15,449 bases of DNA from Elusimicrobiota bacterium (GTDB taxonomy: Bacteria; CG03; SLGR01; PWQF01), in contig PWQF01000277.1 of assembly GCA_003556865.1 (NCBI GenBank), positions 1 through 15,449 of the forward strand, read 5' to 3'. The translations under genes and the position numbers were made by a program. How positions within the stretch are numbered: position 1 is the first letter of the stretch; each line of letters opens with the position of its first letter. Below, piece by piece: positions 1-7,162 of this stretch. The notes under the pieces were generated by a model, which was not told the origin of the DNA, did no database searches, and saw nothing but the letters and a program-made list of their open reading frames with translations.

Positions 1-334
1 AGCGATTATCTCTGAAACTGTTTCCAGCGAACTGAAAAAGCCTCTTCTTTTAATTAACCCCTTAATCATAGAATCCGGGGGCACTCAGTCCATGGATGAG
101 GCCTGTCTAAGTGTAAAGGGGGTAAGCTGCAGAATAAAGAGATTTAATGAGATTAAAGTGGAAACAGGGCTTCCCGGAAAAAGAAAGGTTATATCTGCCT
201 CAGGTCTTCTTTCAACGGTCATACAGCATGAAATTGACCATTTAAACGGTATACTTTTTCCGGATAGAGCCAGTCTTATCTCTAAATGTCTACTGCTTTA
301 CAGGGCCAGAAAAGCTAAAAAAAAGAGTGAATAA
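1..334 (+). CDS. def: Peptide deformylase, 5'-truncated by window edge
   Basis: This enzyme removes the formyl group from the N-terminal formyl-methionine of new proteins in the cytosol. The frame is open from base 2 with no start, so the gene begins upstream of the window and about 110 C-terminal residues are visible. They include the INPLIIESGG strand, a motif 2 variant EACLS with the metal-binding Cys (fragment residue 35), and the metal-binding HEIDH helix (residues 76-80, His76, Glu77, His80) followed by LNGILFPDR. The usual motif 2 is EGCLS followed by VPG; here Gly is Ala and Pro is Lys, a mild deviation. The C-terminus is a short Lys/Arg-rich tail. Motif 1 (GxGLAAPQ) would lie upstream and cannot be checked. 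The stop overlaps the fmt start by 8 nt, the classic def-fmt pairing. The family call is secure. Confidence 0.95.
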   Translation, partial: AIISETVSSELKKPLLLINPLIIESGGTQSMDEACLSVKGVSCRIKRFNEIKVETGLPGKRKVISASGLLSTVIQHEIDHLNGILFPDRASLISKCLLLYRARKAKKKSE

Positions 335-1283
335 AATAAAAACAGTCCTGATCTCCGGAACCATTTCCGGTTGCGAATATGCGGAAGTTTTAAAAAAATC
401 TGTTTATTCCCGGCTTGTCCTGGCTGTAACCGGCCCTGACCGCCGGGTGGGGCGGGGTAGAAAAAAGAAAAAACCAGAACTTGCCCGTTACTGCGGTTCC
501 GGCGGTACAGAAGTATTTCAGACTGAAGAGATCAATTCTCCGGATTCGATTAAAAAACTGAAGGCATCTTCTGCCGAAGCAGCCCTTGTAGTAGATTTCG
601 GCCAGATACTTTCCCCCCGGGTTCTTAATATTTTTCCAAAGGGATGTTTTAATATCCATTATTCTCTACTCCCTGATTTAAGAGGCGCTGCCCCAGTTCG
701 TCATACCCTTATGAGAGGTTATGAAAAAACCGGAGTTACACTAATAAAAATGAATAAGGAAATTGATGCGGGAGAAATAGTTGATTCAAGAAAAGTTAAT
801 ATTCCTCCCACCTGCAATTACAAAAAGTTAAAAGAAATGCTTAATCATGAAGGAAAGATTCTTGTGAATGATTTAATGAAAGCCTTGAACAAGGGGGAAA
901 AATTAAACTTACATCCTCAAGATATTTCTGAAGTAACAACGGCACCTAAGATAGATAAAAAAAAATGCCGTATTAACTGGGATTCCCCGGCCTCTTTAAT
1001 AGTAAATAAAGTAAGAGCCCTCTCACCAAACCCGGCCTGCTGGAGCATGCTTGATAAAAACGGGCAGAGAATAAAAATATTAGAGGCCCTGATTCTTCCG
1101 GGCTACGAAAAAATGTCTGCATTACCGGGGGAGGTGCTTGTAAGCTCTAAAAAAAAGCTTGCCGTTCAGGCCCGTAGAGGTGCCGTAGATATTATAAGGC
1201 TTCAGCCTGCCGGAAAGAGGGTTATGGATATATCTTCTTTTCTTGCCGGACATGATATTAACCCCGGGGATAGGTTTACATAA
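327..1283 (+). CDS. fmt: Methionyl-tRNA formyltransferase
   Basis: It transfers a formyl group from 10-formyl-tetrahydrofolate to Met-tRNA(fMet), making the initiator tRNA whose product is later deformylated by the upstream gene. The protein has 318 residues, close to the E. coli length of about 315. The catalytic triad is visible as Asn109 and His111 in FNIHYSLLP and Asp147 in EIDAGEIV; SLLP (113-116) and RGAAP are the folate-site motifs. GPDRRVGRGRKKKKP near residues 36-50 matches the family's PDRxxGRGRK loop. The C-terminal OB-like domain starts around residue 208 (APKIDKKKCRINW). The start is GTG at 327, inside the end of def, giving an 8-nt overlap and likely translational coupling. The N-terminal GTPxFA motif of many homologues is replaced by GTISGCEYA. 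The downstream gene is convergent. Confidence 0.96.
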   Translation: MNKIKTVLISGTISGCEYAEVLKKSVYSRLVLAVTGPDRRVGRGRKKKKPELARYCGSGGTEVFQTEEINSPDSIKKLKASSAEAALVVDFGQILSPRVLNIFPKGCFNIHYSLLPDLRGAAPVRHTLMRGYEKTGVTLIKMNKEIDAGEIVDSRKVNIPPTCNYKKLKEMLNHEGKILVNDLMKALNKGEKLNLHPQDISEVTTAPKIDKKKCRINWDSPASLIVNKVRALSPNPACWSMLDKNGQRIKILEALILPGYEKMSALPGEVLVSSKKKLAVQARRGAVDIIRLQPAGKRVMDISSFLAGHDINPGDRFT

Positions 1284-1364
1284 GCGGCAGATAACAGATT
1301 CAGGGTCCCTTACAAAAAGAATTCCTTCCTTAATTAAAAACTTATAGTATGCAGTTTATATATT

Positions 1365-2549
1365 TTAGGATTCCTGGAATTCATACATTAGGGTTCCCGA
1401 AGGTATTTTAGGGTAAAAGAAGGTGGATTTTGGAGGGAGCATTTCCCTCTTATCGGCCGCTTTTCTAACTTCATCAAAACTAAGAGGGGCCATAATAAAG
1501 GAAAGGCTGAACAGGCCTCTGTCAGTCTTGTCCTTTACCTGTTCTAACACACTTTTCCCTCCGCTTAGATGGTGTATTTTATATTTTTTTGGAAAAAAGG
1601 GTTTTAATATTTCTTCTTCCAGAAATGCGGTATCCGGCTTTTCCGGCATAGTACTTTTAACCGTGAAAAAGGAATTATCCATATAAACACCCACATGCCG
1701 GGAAGAAGGTATCTGGGGCTGTGGAATTTGCACAGTTTTGAACTGTTCTTTTATTTTTTTTACTATATTCCGGGATTCCTCCTTACTTATGTCCGCTATG
1801 AGGCGGTGGGTGGGATATATTGTCAGGGCCCCGCAGGGTACAATGTGAGCCATAAGATAATTAAAACTTTCCGGTACAGGGCCTGATTTTTCCTTCATAG
1901 CCTGTGAATATTTTATCGCGGTCTTATATCTGTGATGTCCGTCAGCAATATAAAGTACGGAATCGTTCAATAACTCTGAATAAATATCTTTTTCTGTTTT
2001 ATAGAGACGGGTGCGGACTCCTTCGGCAGAAATAAAATCATATAAAAGTTCTCCGTCTTCATAATCTTTTTCAATAGTCCGTTTAAAAACGCCATCTCTA
2101 TCAGGAGCAACCGTAAAGACCGAGCCGATAAGGGTATTGGTGGCAAATGTAAGGTTGATTCTGTCATGTAGAGGCTTTGCTTTTGTTCTTTCATGCTCCC
2201 TTATTCTTTTATATTCCGGATCAATCTTCACTGCGGCGGTAAGCCCGGTGCGGGTATGGGTTTTTCCTTCCTCCCTAAGTATGTAAAACGCGCCCCTTTT
2301 TTCCCTTATAAGGATTTTTTTAGAGATAAAGTCTTTAAGTATTTCCGCCGCATTTTTATATTTTTCCAATCCTTCTCCCAGAGGTTTTTGGATATGAACT
2401 ATGTTTGACGGGTTTTCTCTCAGGCAAACGTCGGTACTGTCGCCATAGTCAAAAACATCATAGGGGGGGGCCACCAGATTTGAAATATCCCCGTGGGTTG
2501 AATTAAATCTCAGCGCCCTGAATTTTTTTATGTTTTTAAGGGATTCCAT
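1365..2549 (-). CDS. DUF1015 family protein, function unknown
   Basis: This is a conserved protein of the DUF1015 (COG4198-like) family, whose biochemical role I cannot state. Family hallmarks are visible: APPYDV near residue 27, NPSNIVHI near 46-53, ADGHHRYKTA at 202-211 and a C-terminal block LPPKSTFFYPKIPSG at about 371-385. No signal peptide or membrane segment is apparent. I chose the ATG at 2549 (394 residues) because GAGG at 2558-2561 lies 8 nt upstream of it. A longer GTG start at 2576 adds nine Lys/Glu-rich residues but has its SD-like AAGGA almost touching the start codon. From memory, relatives often sit beside serine-biosynthesis genes; no such gene is here. It is divergent from pyrG and convergent with fmt, so it is probably monocistronic, with its own promoter at about 2599-2626. 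Confidence 0.87.
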   Translation of the reverse strand: MESLKNIKKFRALRFNSTHGDISNLVAPPYDVFDYGDSTDVCLRENPSNIVHIQKPLGEGLEKYKNAAEILKDFISKKILIREKRGAFYILREEGKTHTRTGLTAAVKIDPEYKRIREHERTKAKPLHDRINLTFATNTLIGSVFTVAPDRDGVFKRTIEKDYEDGELLYDFISAEGVRTRLYKTEKDIYSELLNDSVLYIADGHHRYKTAIKYSQAMKEKSGPVPESFNYLMAHIVPCGALTIYPTHRLIADISKEESRNIVKKIKEQFKTVQIPQPQIPSSRHVGVYMDNSFFTVKSTMPEKPDTAFLEEEILKPFFPKKYKIHHLSGGKSVLEQVKDKTDRGLFSLSFIMAPLSFDEVRKAADKREMLPPKSTFFYPKIPSGTLMYEFQES

Positions 2550-2598
2550 TGTTTTTTCCTCTTTTTTAATATCCACTTCCTTTGAGTCTCAGGCTGCT

Positions 2599-2626
2599 AT
2601 TATATATTTTTCATAAAAAAAATCAA
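2599..2626 (-). promoter_or_regulatory. Predicted promoter for the DUF1015 gene
   Basis: Read on the minus strand, TTGATT (2626-2621) is followed after 16 nt by a perfect TATAAT (2604-2599). A-tracts lie just upstream of the -35 box. The expected transcript start near 2592 would give a leader of roughly 40 nt to the ATG at 2549. The assignment rests on the sequence match only. Confidence 0.6.
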
Positions 2627-2683
2627 AAAAAATAAAAGATTTAAAAAAAACTTACTTTAATTCCCATTGTTGCTAGTTCTGAG

Positions 2684-2712
2684 TTGACATTAATTTTTAT
2701 AAAAGTAAATAT
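2684..2712 (+). promoter_or_regulatory. Possible promoter for pyrG
   Basis: A perfect -35 hexamer TTGACA lies at 2684-2689 in an AT-rich stretch. The -10 is poor: candidates at a 16-17 nt spacing are TAAATA (2706) or AAATAT (2707), each matching three of six positions. A transcript starting near 2719 would have a leader of under 30 nt. No terminator hairpin or run of initiating Gs, as in the CTP-controlled pyrG leader of Bacillus, is seen between here and the gene. Confidence 0.4.
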
Positions 2713-2746
2713 ACCTACAAGGATAACCGGAAAATTAAATAGCTTT

Positions 2747-4354
2747 ATGAAAAATACAAAATATATATTTATTACGGGAGGAGTTGTTTCTTCTCTGGGA
2801 AAAGGGATCACTTCTGCTTCCCTGGGGTGTATTTTAAGTCATGCAGGTCTAAAGGTTAACATGATAAAGATGGATCCATACCTTAATGTGGATCCGGGAA
2901 CCATGAGTCCTTTTCAGCACGGGGAAGTTTTCGTCACTGCTGACGGCTCGGAAAGCGACCTTGATCTTGGCCATTACGAAAGGTTTTTAAATAAGGATAT
3001 GTCCCGGAAAAACAGTACTACTTCTGGTGAAATATATTCTGCGGTTATATCCAGGGAGCGGAAAGGGGGATATCTGGGCAGCACCATTCAGGTTATACCT
3101 CATATAACGGATGAGATAAAATCCAGGCTTTTAAAAGTTGCCCGGGGAAGCGATATAGTGATAGCCGAGATAGGTGGCACGGTTGGGGATATAGAAAGCC
3201 ATCCCTTTCTGGAGGCCATAAGGCAAATGGCAAGAGACAAGGGCAGGGAAAATGTGGCTTATATTCATCTAACCCTGGTTCCCTATATCCGGGCCGCCCA
3301 GGAACTTAAAACCAAGCCCACACAGCAAAGTGTAGCAAAATTAAGAGAAATAGGTATTGAGCCGGATATGATAATGGCCCGTTCAGAAAAAGCTTTAACT
3401 AAACAGGAAGTTGAAAAAATAAGCCTCTTCTGCAGTGTTCAGGAAGATTATGTGATACAGCAACAGGATGTGGACTCTACTGTATATGAGGTTCCCCTTA
3501 TGCTTCAAAAGCAGAAAGTGGATGAAAAGCTTTTTTCTATTCTGGATATAAATCGTACTCCTGCATCGCTTTCGGAGTGGAAGTCACGAGTGGAAAACAT
3601 AAAAAAGGCTTCTAAAAAGTTGAATATAGGTATTGCCGGTAAATATACAGAATTAAGGGATGCCTACATAAGTATTGTGGAAGCTTTACGTCACTGCGCG
3701 GGCAAAGGCGGCTGGGGAGTTAGTTGCTTCTATATAGACATAGAGGGTGAGGGTTTTGAAAAAGAATTAAATAACCTGGACGGCATAATAGTCCCCGGCG
3801 GTTTTGGGGAAAGAGGCATAGAGCAGAAAATAGAAATTGTCAGGCTCAGCCGGGAAAAAGATATTCCTTTTTTTGGAATATGCCTGGGTTTTCAGTGTAT
3901 GGTTATTGACTATGCCAGGAATGTTGCCGGTCTTAAAAATGCTGATTCTCTGGAGTTTAATTCAAAAACTCCTCATCCTGTTATAGCCTTAAGCCCGGGT
4001 CAGGAGGGGAAAAAATCAACAGGGGGGACAATGAGGCTTGGAAACTTCAAATCGATTCTTAAAAATAGTTCTATTGCCGCACGGGCATACGGAAGGCTTG
4101 AGGTTGAGGAAAGGCACCGTCACCGGTACGAGTTCAATAAAAATTATCTCAAAAGATTAAAGGAAACCGGGCTTGTAGCAAGCGGTGAAGCAGAGGAAGG
4201 GGGTTTGGTTGAAATAATGGAAGTTTTAAACAAAAGATGGTTTTTAGGTTGCCAATTCCATCCTGAATTCAGTTCCAGTCTTCTTTCGCCTAATCCTCTT
4301 TTTTATTCTTTTTATCAAGCCTGCTCTGATTACCGAAAGGAAAAAGAAAGGTAA
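2747..4354 (+). CDS. pyrG: CTP synthase (glutamine-hydrolysing)
   Basis: It aminates UTP to CTP using ATP and glutamine, the last step of pyrimidine ribonucleotide synthesis. From the ATG at 2747 the protein has 535 residues (E. coli 545). The synthetase domain opens with FITGGVVSSLGKG (residues 8-20), the ATP loop, followed by KMDPYLNVDPGTM. The glutamine amidotransferase domain begins around residue 290 and has the nucleophile Cys379 in GICLGFQ, with His505 and Glu507 in QFHPEFS completing the triad. The frame stays open upstream to a TTG at 2684, but that TTG is part of the TTGACA -35 candidate, the added residues do not resemble the family, and the family N-terminus fits Met at 2747. The SD before this ATG is weak. 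The stop is separated from the pyrE stop on the other strand by one base. Confidence 0.97.
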   Translation: MKNTKYIFITGGVVSSLGKGITSASLGCILSHAGLKVNMIKMDPYLNVDPGTMSPFQHGEVFVTADGSESDLDLGHYERFLNKDMSRKNSTTSGEIYSAVISRERKGGYLGSTIQVIPHITDEIKSRLLKVARGSDIVIAEIGGTVGDIESHPFLEAIRQMARDKGRENVAYIHLTLVPYIRAAQELKTKPTQQSVAKLREIGIEPDMIMARSEKALTKQEVEKISLFCSVQEDYVIQQQDVDSTVYEVPLMLQKQKVDEKLFSILDINRTPASLSEWKSRVENIKKASKKLNIGIAGKYTELRDAYISIVEALRHCAGKGGWGVSCFYIDIEGEGFEKELNNLDGIIVPGGFGERGIEQKIEIVRLSREKDIPFFGICLGFQCMVIDYARNVAGLKNADSLEFNSKTPHPVIALSPGQEGKKSTGGTMRLGNFKSILKNSSIAARAYGRLEVEERHRHRYEFNKNYLKRLKETGLVASGEAEEGGLVEIMEVLNKRWFLGCQFHPEFSSSLLSPNPLFYSFYQACSDYRKEKER

Positions 4355-4355
4355 G

Positions 4356-4925
4356 TCAGAGGGACTGTTTGGTCCCCGGAGTATATAACTTAATTCCCTT
4401 TTTGCACTGGAGGCATTTGGCTGGAGTATAGGTTTTCCAACTGGTCTTAAGCAGTGGCCTGACCGTATAACCTAAGTTCACATCCCCCCTTAATAGCATG
4501 CAGGCTATTCCTTCAATGGATGCCCCGGTTTTTTTTATAACCTCCCGGGCCTCCATTACACTTCCGCCTGTAGTTATCACGTCTTCAACCAGAAGGACTT
4601 TTTCGTTTTTCTTAAGGGAAAAATTCCTTTTAAATAAAAAATTTTTATTCTGGCGTTCAACAAAAATATGCCTGCAGTTCATGTGCCGGGCTACTTCCTG
4701 TCCCAGCACAATAGCTCCTACTGCCAGCGAAACTACGGTATCCACCTTGTTTTTATCCCATTGCTCTGCTATTTTTCTCCCGGCCTCTGATGCTTTCCGG
4801 GGATATTGCAGAAGAGTCTGGGCCTGGAAGTAAAATTCAGAATGAAGACCGCTGGCAAGAAGAAAATGGCCTTTTTTAAGAGCCCCTGTTTCTTTAAATA
4901 AATCTTTAATATTATATTCCGGCAT
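4356..4925 (-). CDS. pyrE: Orotate phosphoribosyltransferase, Thermus-family type
   Basis: It converts orotate and PRPP to orotidine monophosphate, step five of UMP synthesis. The 189-residue protein has the PRPP-binding loop LLVEDVITTGGSV at 111-123, with acidic Glu114 and Asp115, and an N-terminal GHFLLASGLHSEFY block (19-32). The C-terminal TYTPAKCLQCKKGIKLYTPG segment with Cys171 and Cys174 is typical of the Thermus-family PyrE subgroup rather than the E. coli form, which has no such Cys pair. Whether the two Cys bind metal is unknown. It is the last gene of the pyr operon; its start overlaps the end of pyrF by 14 nt and has a good SD, AAGGAG, about 10 nt upstream. Its stop is one base from that of the convergent pyrG. 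Confidence 0.95.
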   Translation of the reverse strand: MPEYNIKDLFKETGALKKGHFLLASGLHSEFYFQAQTLLQYPRKASEAGRKIAEQWDKNKVDTVVSLAVGAIVLGQEVARHMNCRHIFVERQNKNFLFKRNFSLKKNEKVLLVEDVITTGGSVMEAREVIKKTGASIEGIACMLLRGDVNLGYTVRPLLKTSWKTYTPAKCLQCKKGIKLYTPGTKQSL

Positions 4926-5556
4926 CTTTTTTAATCTCCTTTAAAGTCTGCAGGGGATCATCTGAATCTCTTACAGCCCTGCCAATGACCAGGTAGTCCG
5001 CCCCGCGCTCAACAGCCCCTGCTGGAGTTAAAACTCTTTCCTGGTCATCTTTGCCGTTATAGCCTGCCGGTCTTATTCCGGGAACGGCGCATTTAAGTTC
5101 AGGATATCTTTCTTTCACCTTTTTAAGGTCTTCTCCGGAAACTATCAGGCCGTCCAATCCGCAGAGGGATGCAGTTTTAGCTAACCCCATAGAGTCTCCT
5201 TCGGGCATACTTGAAAGGACAGTCACTCCCCATATTCGGGGATTTCCCCTCTTTTTGGCTTCTACTGCCCGCTTTAAGGCGGCCGGTCCGGCCTGTATAT
5301 GAACAGTGGTAGAGTAGCATCCGGCTTCGGATGCAAATTCTACGGCCTTGGCGGAGATGGAGGGTATATCGTGTATCTTGAGATCCAGAAAAACTTCGGC
5401 CCCTTCTTTTTTTACCATCTCTACCGCCCGGGGTCCGTAACGGGTAAAAAGCTGGAGCCCTATTTTAAATATATTAGCTTCTTTTTTTAGAGAGTTAAGG
5501 TAAGTTGAAGCCTTTTGCAGGTTATCAAAATCAAGGGCGATTATTATTTTTGCCAT
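4912..5556 (-). CDS. pyrF: Orotidine 5'-phosphate decarboxylase
   Basis: It decarboxylates OMP to UMP, the final step of de novo synthesis, without a cofactor. The protein of 214 residues is a typical short bacterial TIM-barrel form. The catalytic tetrad is visible: Asp9 region (ALDF), Lys31 (FKIGLQLF) and Asp58, Lys60, Asp63 in FLDLKIHDIP. Phosphate-binding elements are VPGIRP (158-163) and VIGRAV (190-195, Arg193). The start is ATG at 5556 with AAGGAG about 9 nt upstream, in the 15-nt gap after pyrD. Its 3' end overlaps pyrE by 14 nt, so the two final enzymes of the pathway are translated in close succession. Confidence 0.96.
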   Translation of the reverse strand: MAKIIIALDFDNLQKASTYLNSLKKEANIFKIGLQLFTRYGPRAVEMVKKEGAEVFLDLKIHDIPSISAKAVEFASEAGCYSTTVHIQAGPAALKRAVEAKKRGNPRIWGVTVLSSMPEGDSMGLAKTASLCGLDGLIVSGEDLKKVKERYPELKCAVPGIRPAGYNGKDDQERVLTPAGAVERGADYLVIGRAVRDSDDPLQTLKEIKKDAGI

Positions 5557-5571
5557 TTTATAATACTCCTT

Positions 5572-6402
5572 TTAAATTCCTTCTTTATCTTTTTTATCGT
5601 GTATAATATTAGCTATATCCGGTCTTTTCAGGAGCGCAGTTCCTATAACGAAAGCCCCGGCACCGGCCAAACGGTAATCCTCAATGTCCCTGCGGGTTGA
5701 AATTCCGCCGCAAGCAGCCACATCAATTCTGCTCTGCCGGCTTATGGACTCCACAGCCTTAAGAGCAGCGGGCTTAATTGCCGGGCCGCTTAAACCTCCC
5801 CTGTAAATCTTTTTATTTAATACGAAAGCGGCTGGTATTGTATTTGAACATACCAGGGCGCTTATTTTGAAAGATTCAAAACTTTGGGCAAGTTCAACAG
5901 GTGAATCTACCGCATTTATTTTTATCCACACAGGGATAGGACTGATTTCTACTAAATATTCGGCTATATTCAGGCATTTCTGCCTGTTTTTGGTTAGAAC
6001 CTCCCCCTTTAGATTGGGACATGAAAAATTCAACTCCACTGCATCTGCCTTGTTTTTTCCCAAAGTCTGCAAAAGCTCCGTCCATTCCTCTTTATTTTCT
6101 CCAAAAATACTTATAACAGCAGGGTAGGGCAGTTTTTTTATTTCAGGAAGTTTTTCCTTAATAAATGAATCAAGTCCGCAGTTCTGCATTCCTATGCGAT
6201 TAATTACACCGCAGCTGCTTTCAAATATTCTGGGCGGAGGATTTCCCTGGCGGGGATTAAGGGTTATCGTTTTTGTTGTTACCGCTCCCCATTTTAACTT
6301 TTTTCCCGGGAAAAAACTTTGAGCCTCATAGCCGTAGCCGTAGCATCCGCTGGCGGCTATGTAGGGATATGGCATCTTCAGCCCCCCGAAGTTAATATTC
6401 AT
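5572..6402 (-). CDS. pyrD: Dihydroorotate dehydrogenase, class 1B catalytic subunit
   Basis: This FMN-containing catalytic subunit oxidises dihydroorotate to orotate in the cytosol and passes electrons through the PyrK subunit to NAD. The class 1B assignment rests on the catalytic Cys128 in LNFSCPN (class 2 enzymes use Ser) and on the adjacent pyrK. Other visible elements are ASGCYGYG near residue 17, KTITLNPRQGNPPPR (44-58), which belongs to the FMN/substrate site, SNT (186-188) and GGLSGPAIKP (202-211), the conserved FMN-binding segment. At 276 residues it is somewhat shorter than the usual 300-310, mostly through a compact loop after the catalytic motif and a short C-terminus. The start overlaps the end of pyrK by 11 nt with only a weak SD, suggesting translational coupling of the two subunits. 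Confidence 0.95.
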   Translation of the reverse strand: MNINFGGLKMPYPYIAASGCYGYGYEAQSFFPGKKLKWGAVTTKTITLNPRQGNPPPRIFESSCGVINRIGMQNCGLDSFIKEKLPEIKKLPYPAVISIFGENKEEWTELLQTLGKNKADAVELNFSCPNLKGEVLTKNRQKCLNIAEYLVEISPIPVWIKINAVDSPVELAQSFESFKISALVCSNTIPAAFVLNKKIYRGGLSGPAIKPAALKAVESISRQSRIDVAACGGISTRRDIEDYRLAGAGAFVIGTALLKRPDIANIIHDKKDKEGI

Positions 6403-7162
6403 TCCAGTTAACCTGTGTTGCGCTGAAGACCGGACCCTCGGTGCAGCTTAACTTGTATCCCTGTTGGCTTTTTATAACGCAGGACTGGCAGAGGCCTGTC
6501 CCGCACCCCATACGTTCCTCCCAGCTGAGGTAACATTCCTTTTTTAAACCTAAGCTTAAGAGTGCCACCTTTTTAATCATTTTAACCGGTCCTGCTGTAT
6601 AAATTAAGTTAGCCTTATCTATATTTTTTTTAAGTGCATCGACAGCGGTCATCCCATTACTCTCCTGAGAAACAGTTATGACCCTGTGCCCTGCTTTTTC
6701 AAGGGGAGTAAGATTCATAAGTTCGTTTTCACTTACGACCCCATGTATAAAAAGAGAGGGAGCAGGGTATCTTAAGGCCAGGAAATAAAGGGGGGCAATA
6801 CCCATACCCCCGCCTATAAAAACAGCTTTCTCATTTTTCATCTTAAAAGGAGTCCCCAGGGGGCCCATTATATCTATTTGGTCTTCTCTATCCATTTCGG
6901 CAATAATTTTTGTGCCTTTTCCGCAGACCCTGAAAATAATACTGAAAGTATCCCTCTCCGTGCTGAATATGCTGAAGGGGCGCCTGAGGCACCGGTTGCC
7001 CGCTGAAACTCCTACAAATTGTCCGGGCCTGGCCCGGGAGGCCACAAAAGGATGAGATATGCGGAAAAGATAAATTCCTGGCCCGATCCGCTTTTTGGAA
7101 ATAATCCTCCCCCGGTCAATTAAAAAAGGAAGCATCTTTATAAACTTTTTTTCCGGAGGCAT
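6392..7162 (-). CDS. pyrK: Dihydroorotate dehydrogenase electron transfer subunit
   Basis: PyrK is the FAD and 2Fe-2S partner of class 1B PyrD and carries electrons from dihydroorotate oxidation to NAD. Visible motifs, numbered on 256 residues, are RRPFSIF (60-66) for FAD, CGKGT (80-84), MGPLGTPF (99-106), GGGMGIAP (117-124) for the nicotinamide nucleotide, and the iron-sulfur ligands Cys220, Cys225, Cys228 and Cys240 (spacing C-x4-C-x2-C-x11-C). The start is uncertain. ATG at 7162 would overlap pyrC by 47 nt. ATG at 7135, nine residues in (MLPFLIDRG), would give 247 residues and a 20-nt overlap, which is more usual. Neither has a convincing SD. The gene overlaps pyrD by 11 nt, matching the fixed subunit pairing. 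Confidence 0.94.
   Translation of the reverse strand: MPPEKKFIKMLPFLIDRGRIISKKRIGPGIYLFRISHPFVASRARPGQFVGVSAGNRCLRRPFSIFSTERDTFSIIFRVCGKGTKIIAEMDREDQIDIMGPLGTPFKMKNEKAVFIGGGMGIAPLYFLALRYPAPSLFIHGVVSENELMNLTPLEKAGHRVITVSQESNGMTAVDALKKNIDKANLIYTAGPVKMIKKVALLSLGLKKECYLSWEERMGCGTGLCQSCVIKSQQGYKLSCTEGPVFSATQVNWNEY

Noticed and set aside
1319..1382. GAATTCC and GGAATTC inverted repeat between fmt and the DUF1015 gene
   Set aside because: The loop would be 50 nt, the arms are only 7 nt and no T-run follows on either strand, so it is not a credible terminator.
2619..2650. Poly-A rich tract between DUF1015 and pyrG as a terminator or slippage site
   Set aside because: No GC-rich stem precedes it. 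It lies around and upstream of the DUF1015 -35 box and is better seen as an UP-like A-tract.
2684..2746. N-terminal extension of CTP synthase starting at TTG 2684
   Set aside because: It has no ribosome binding site, is unlike the family N-terminus and begins within a promoter -35 hexamer.
4361..4376. GGGAC/GTCCC hairpin as a bidirectional terminator of pyrG and pyrE
   Set aside because: The stem has 5 bp and lacks a T-run on either strand; it also lies inside pyrE coding sequence. Kept only as part of a finding.
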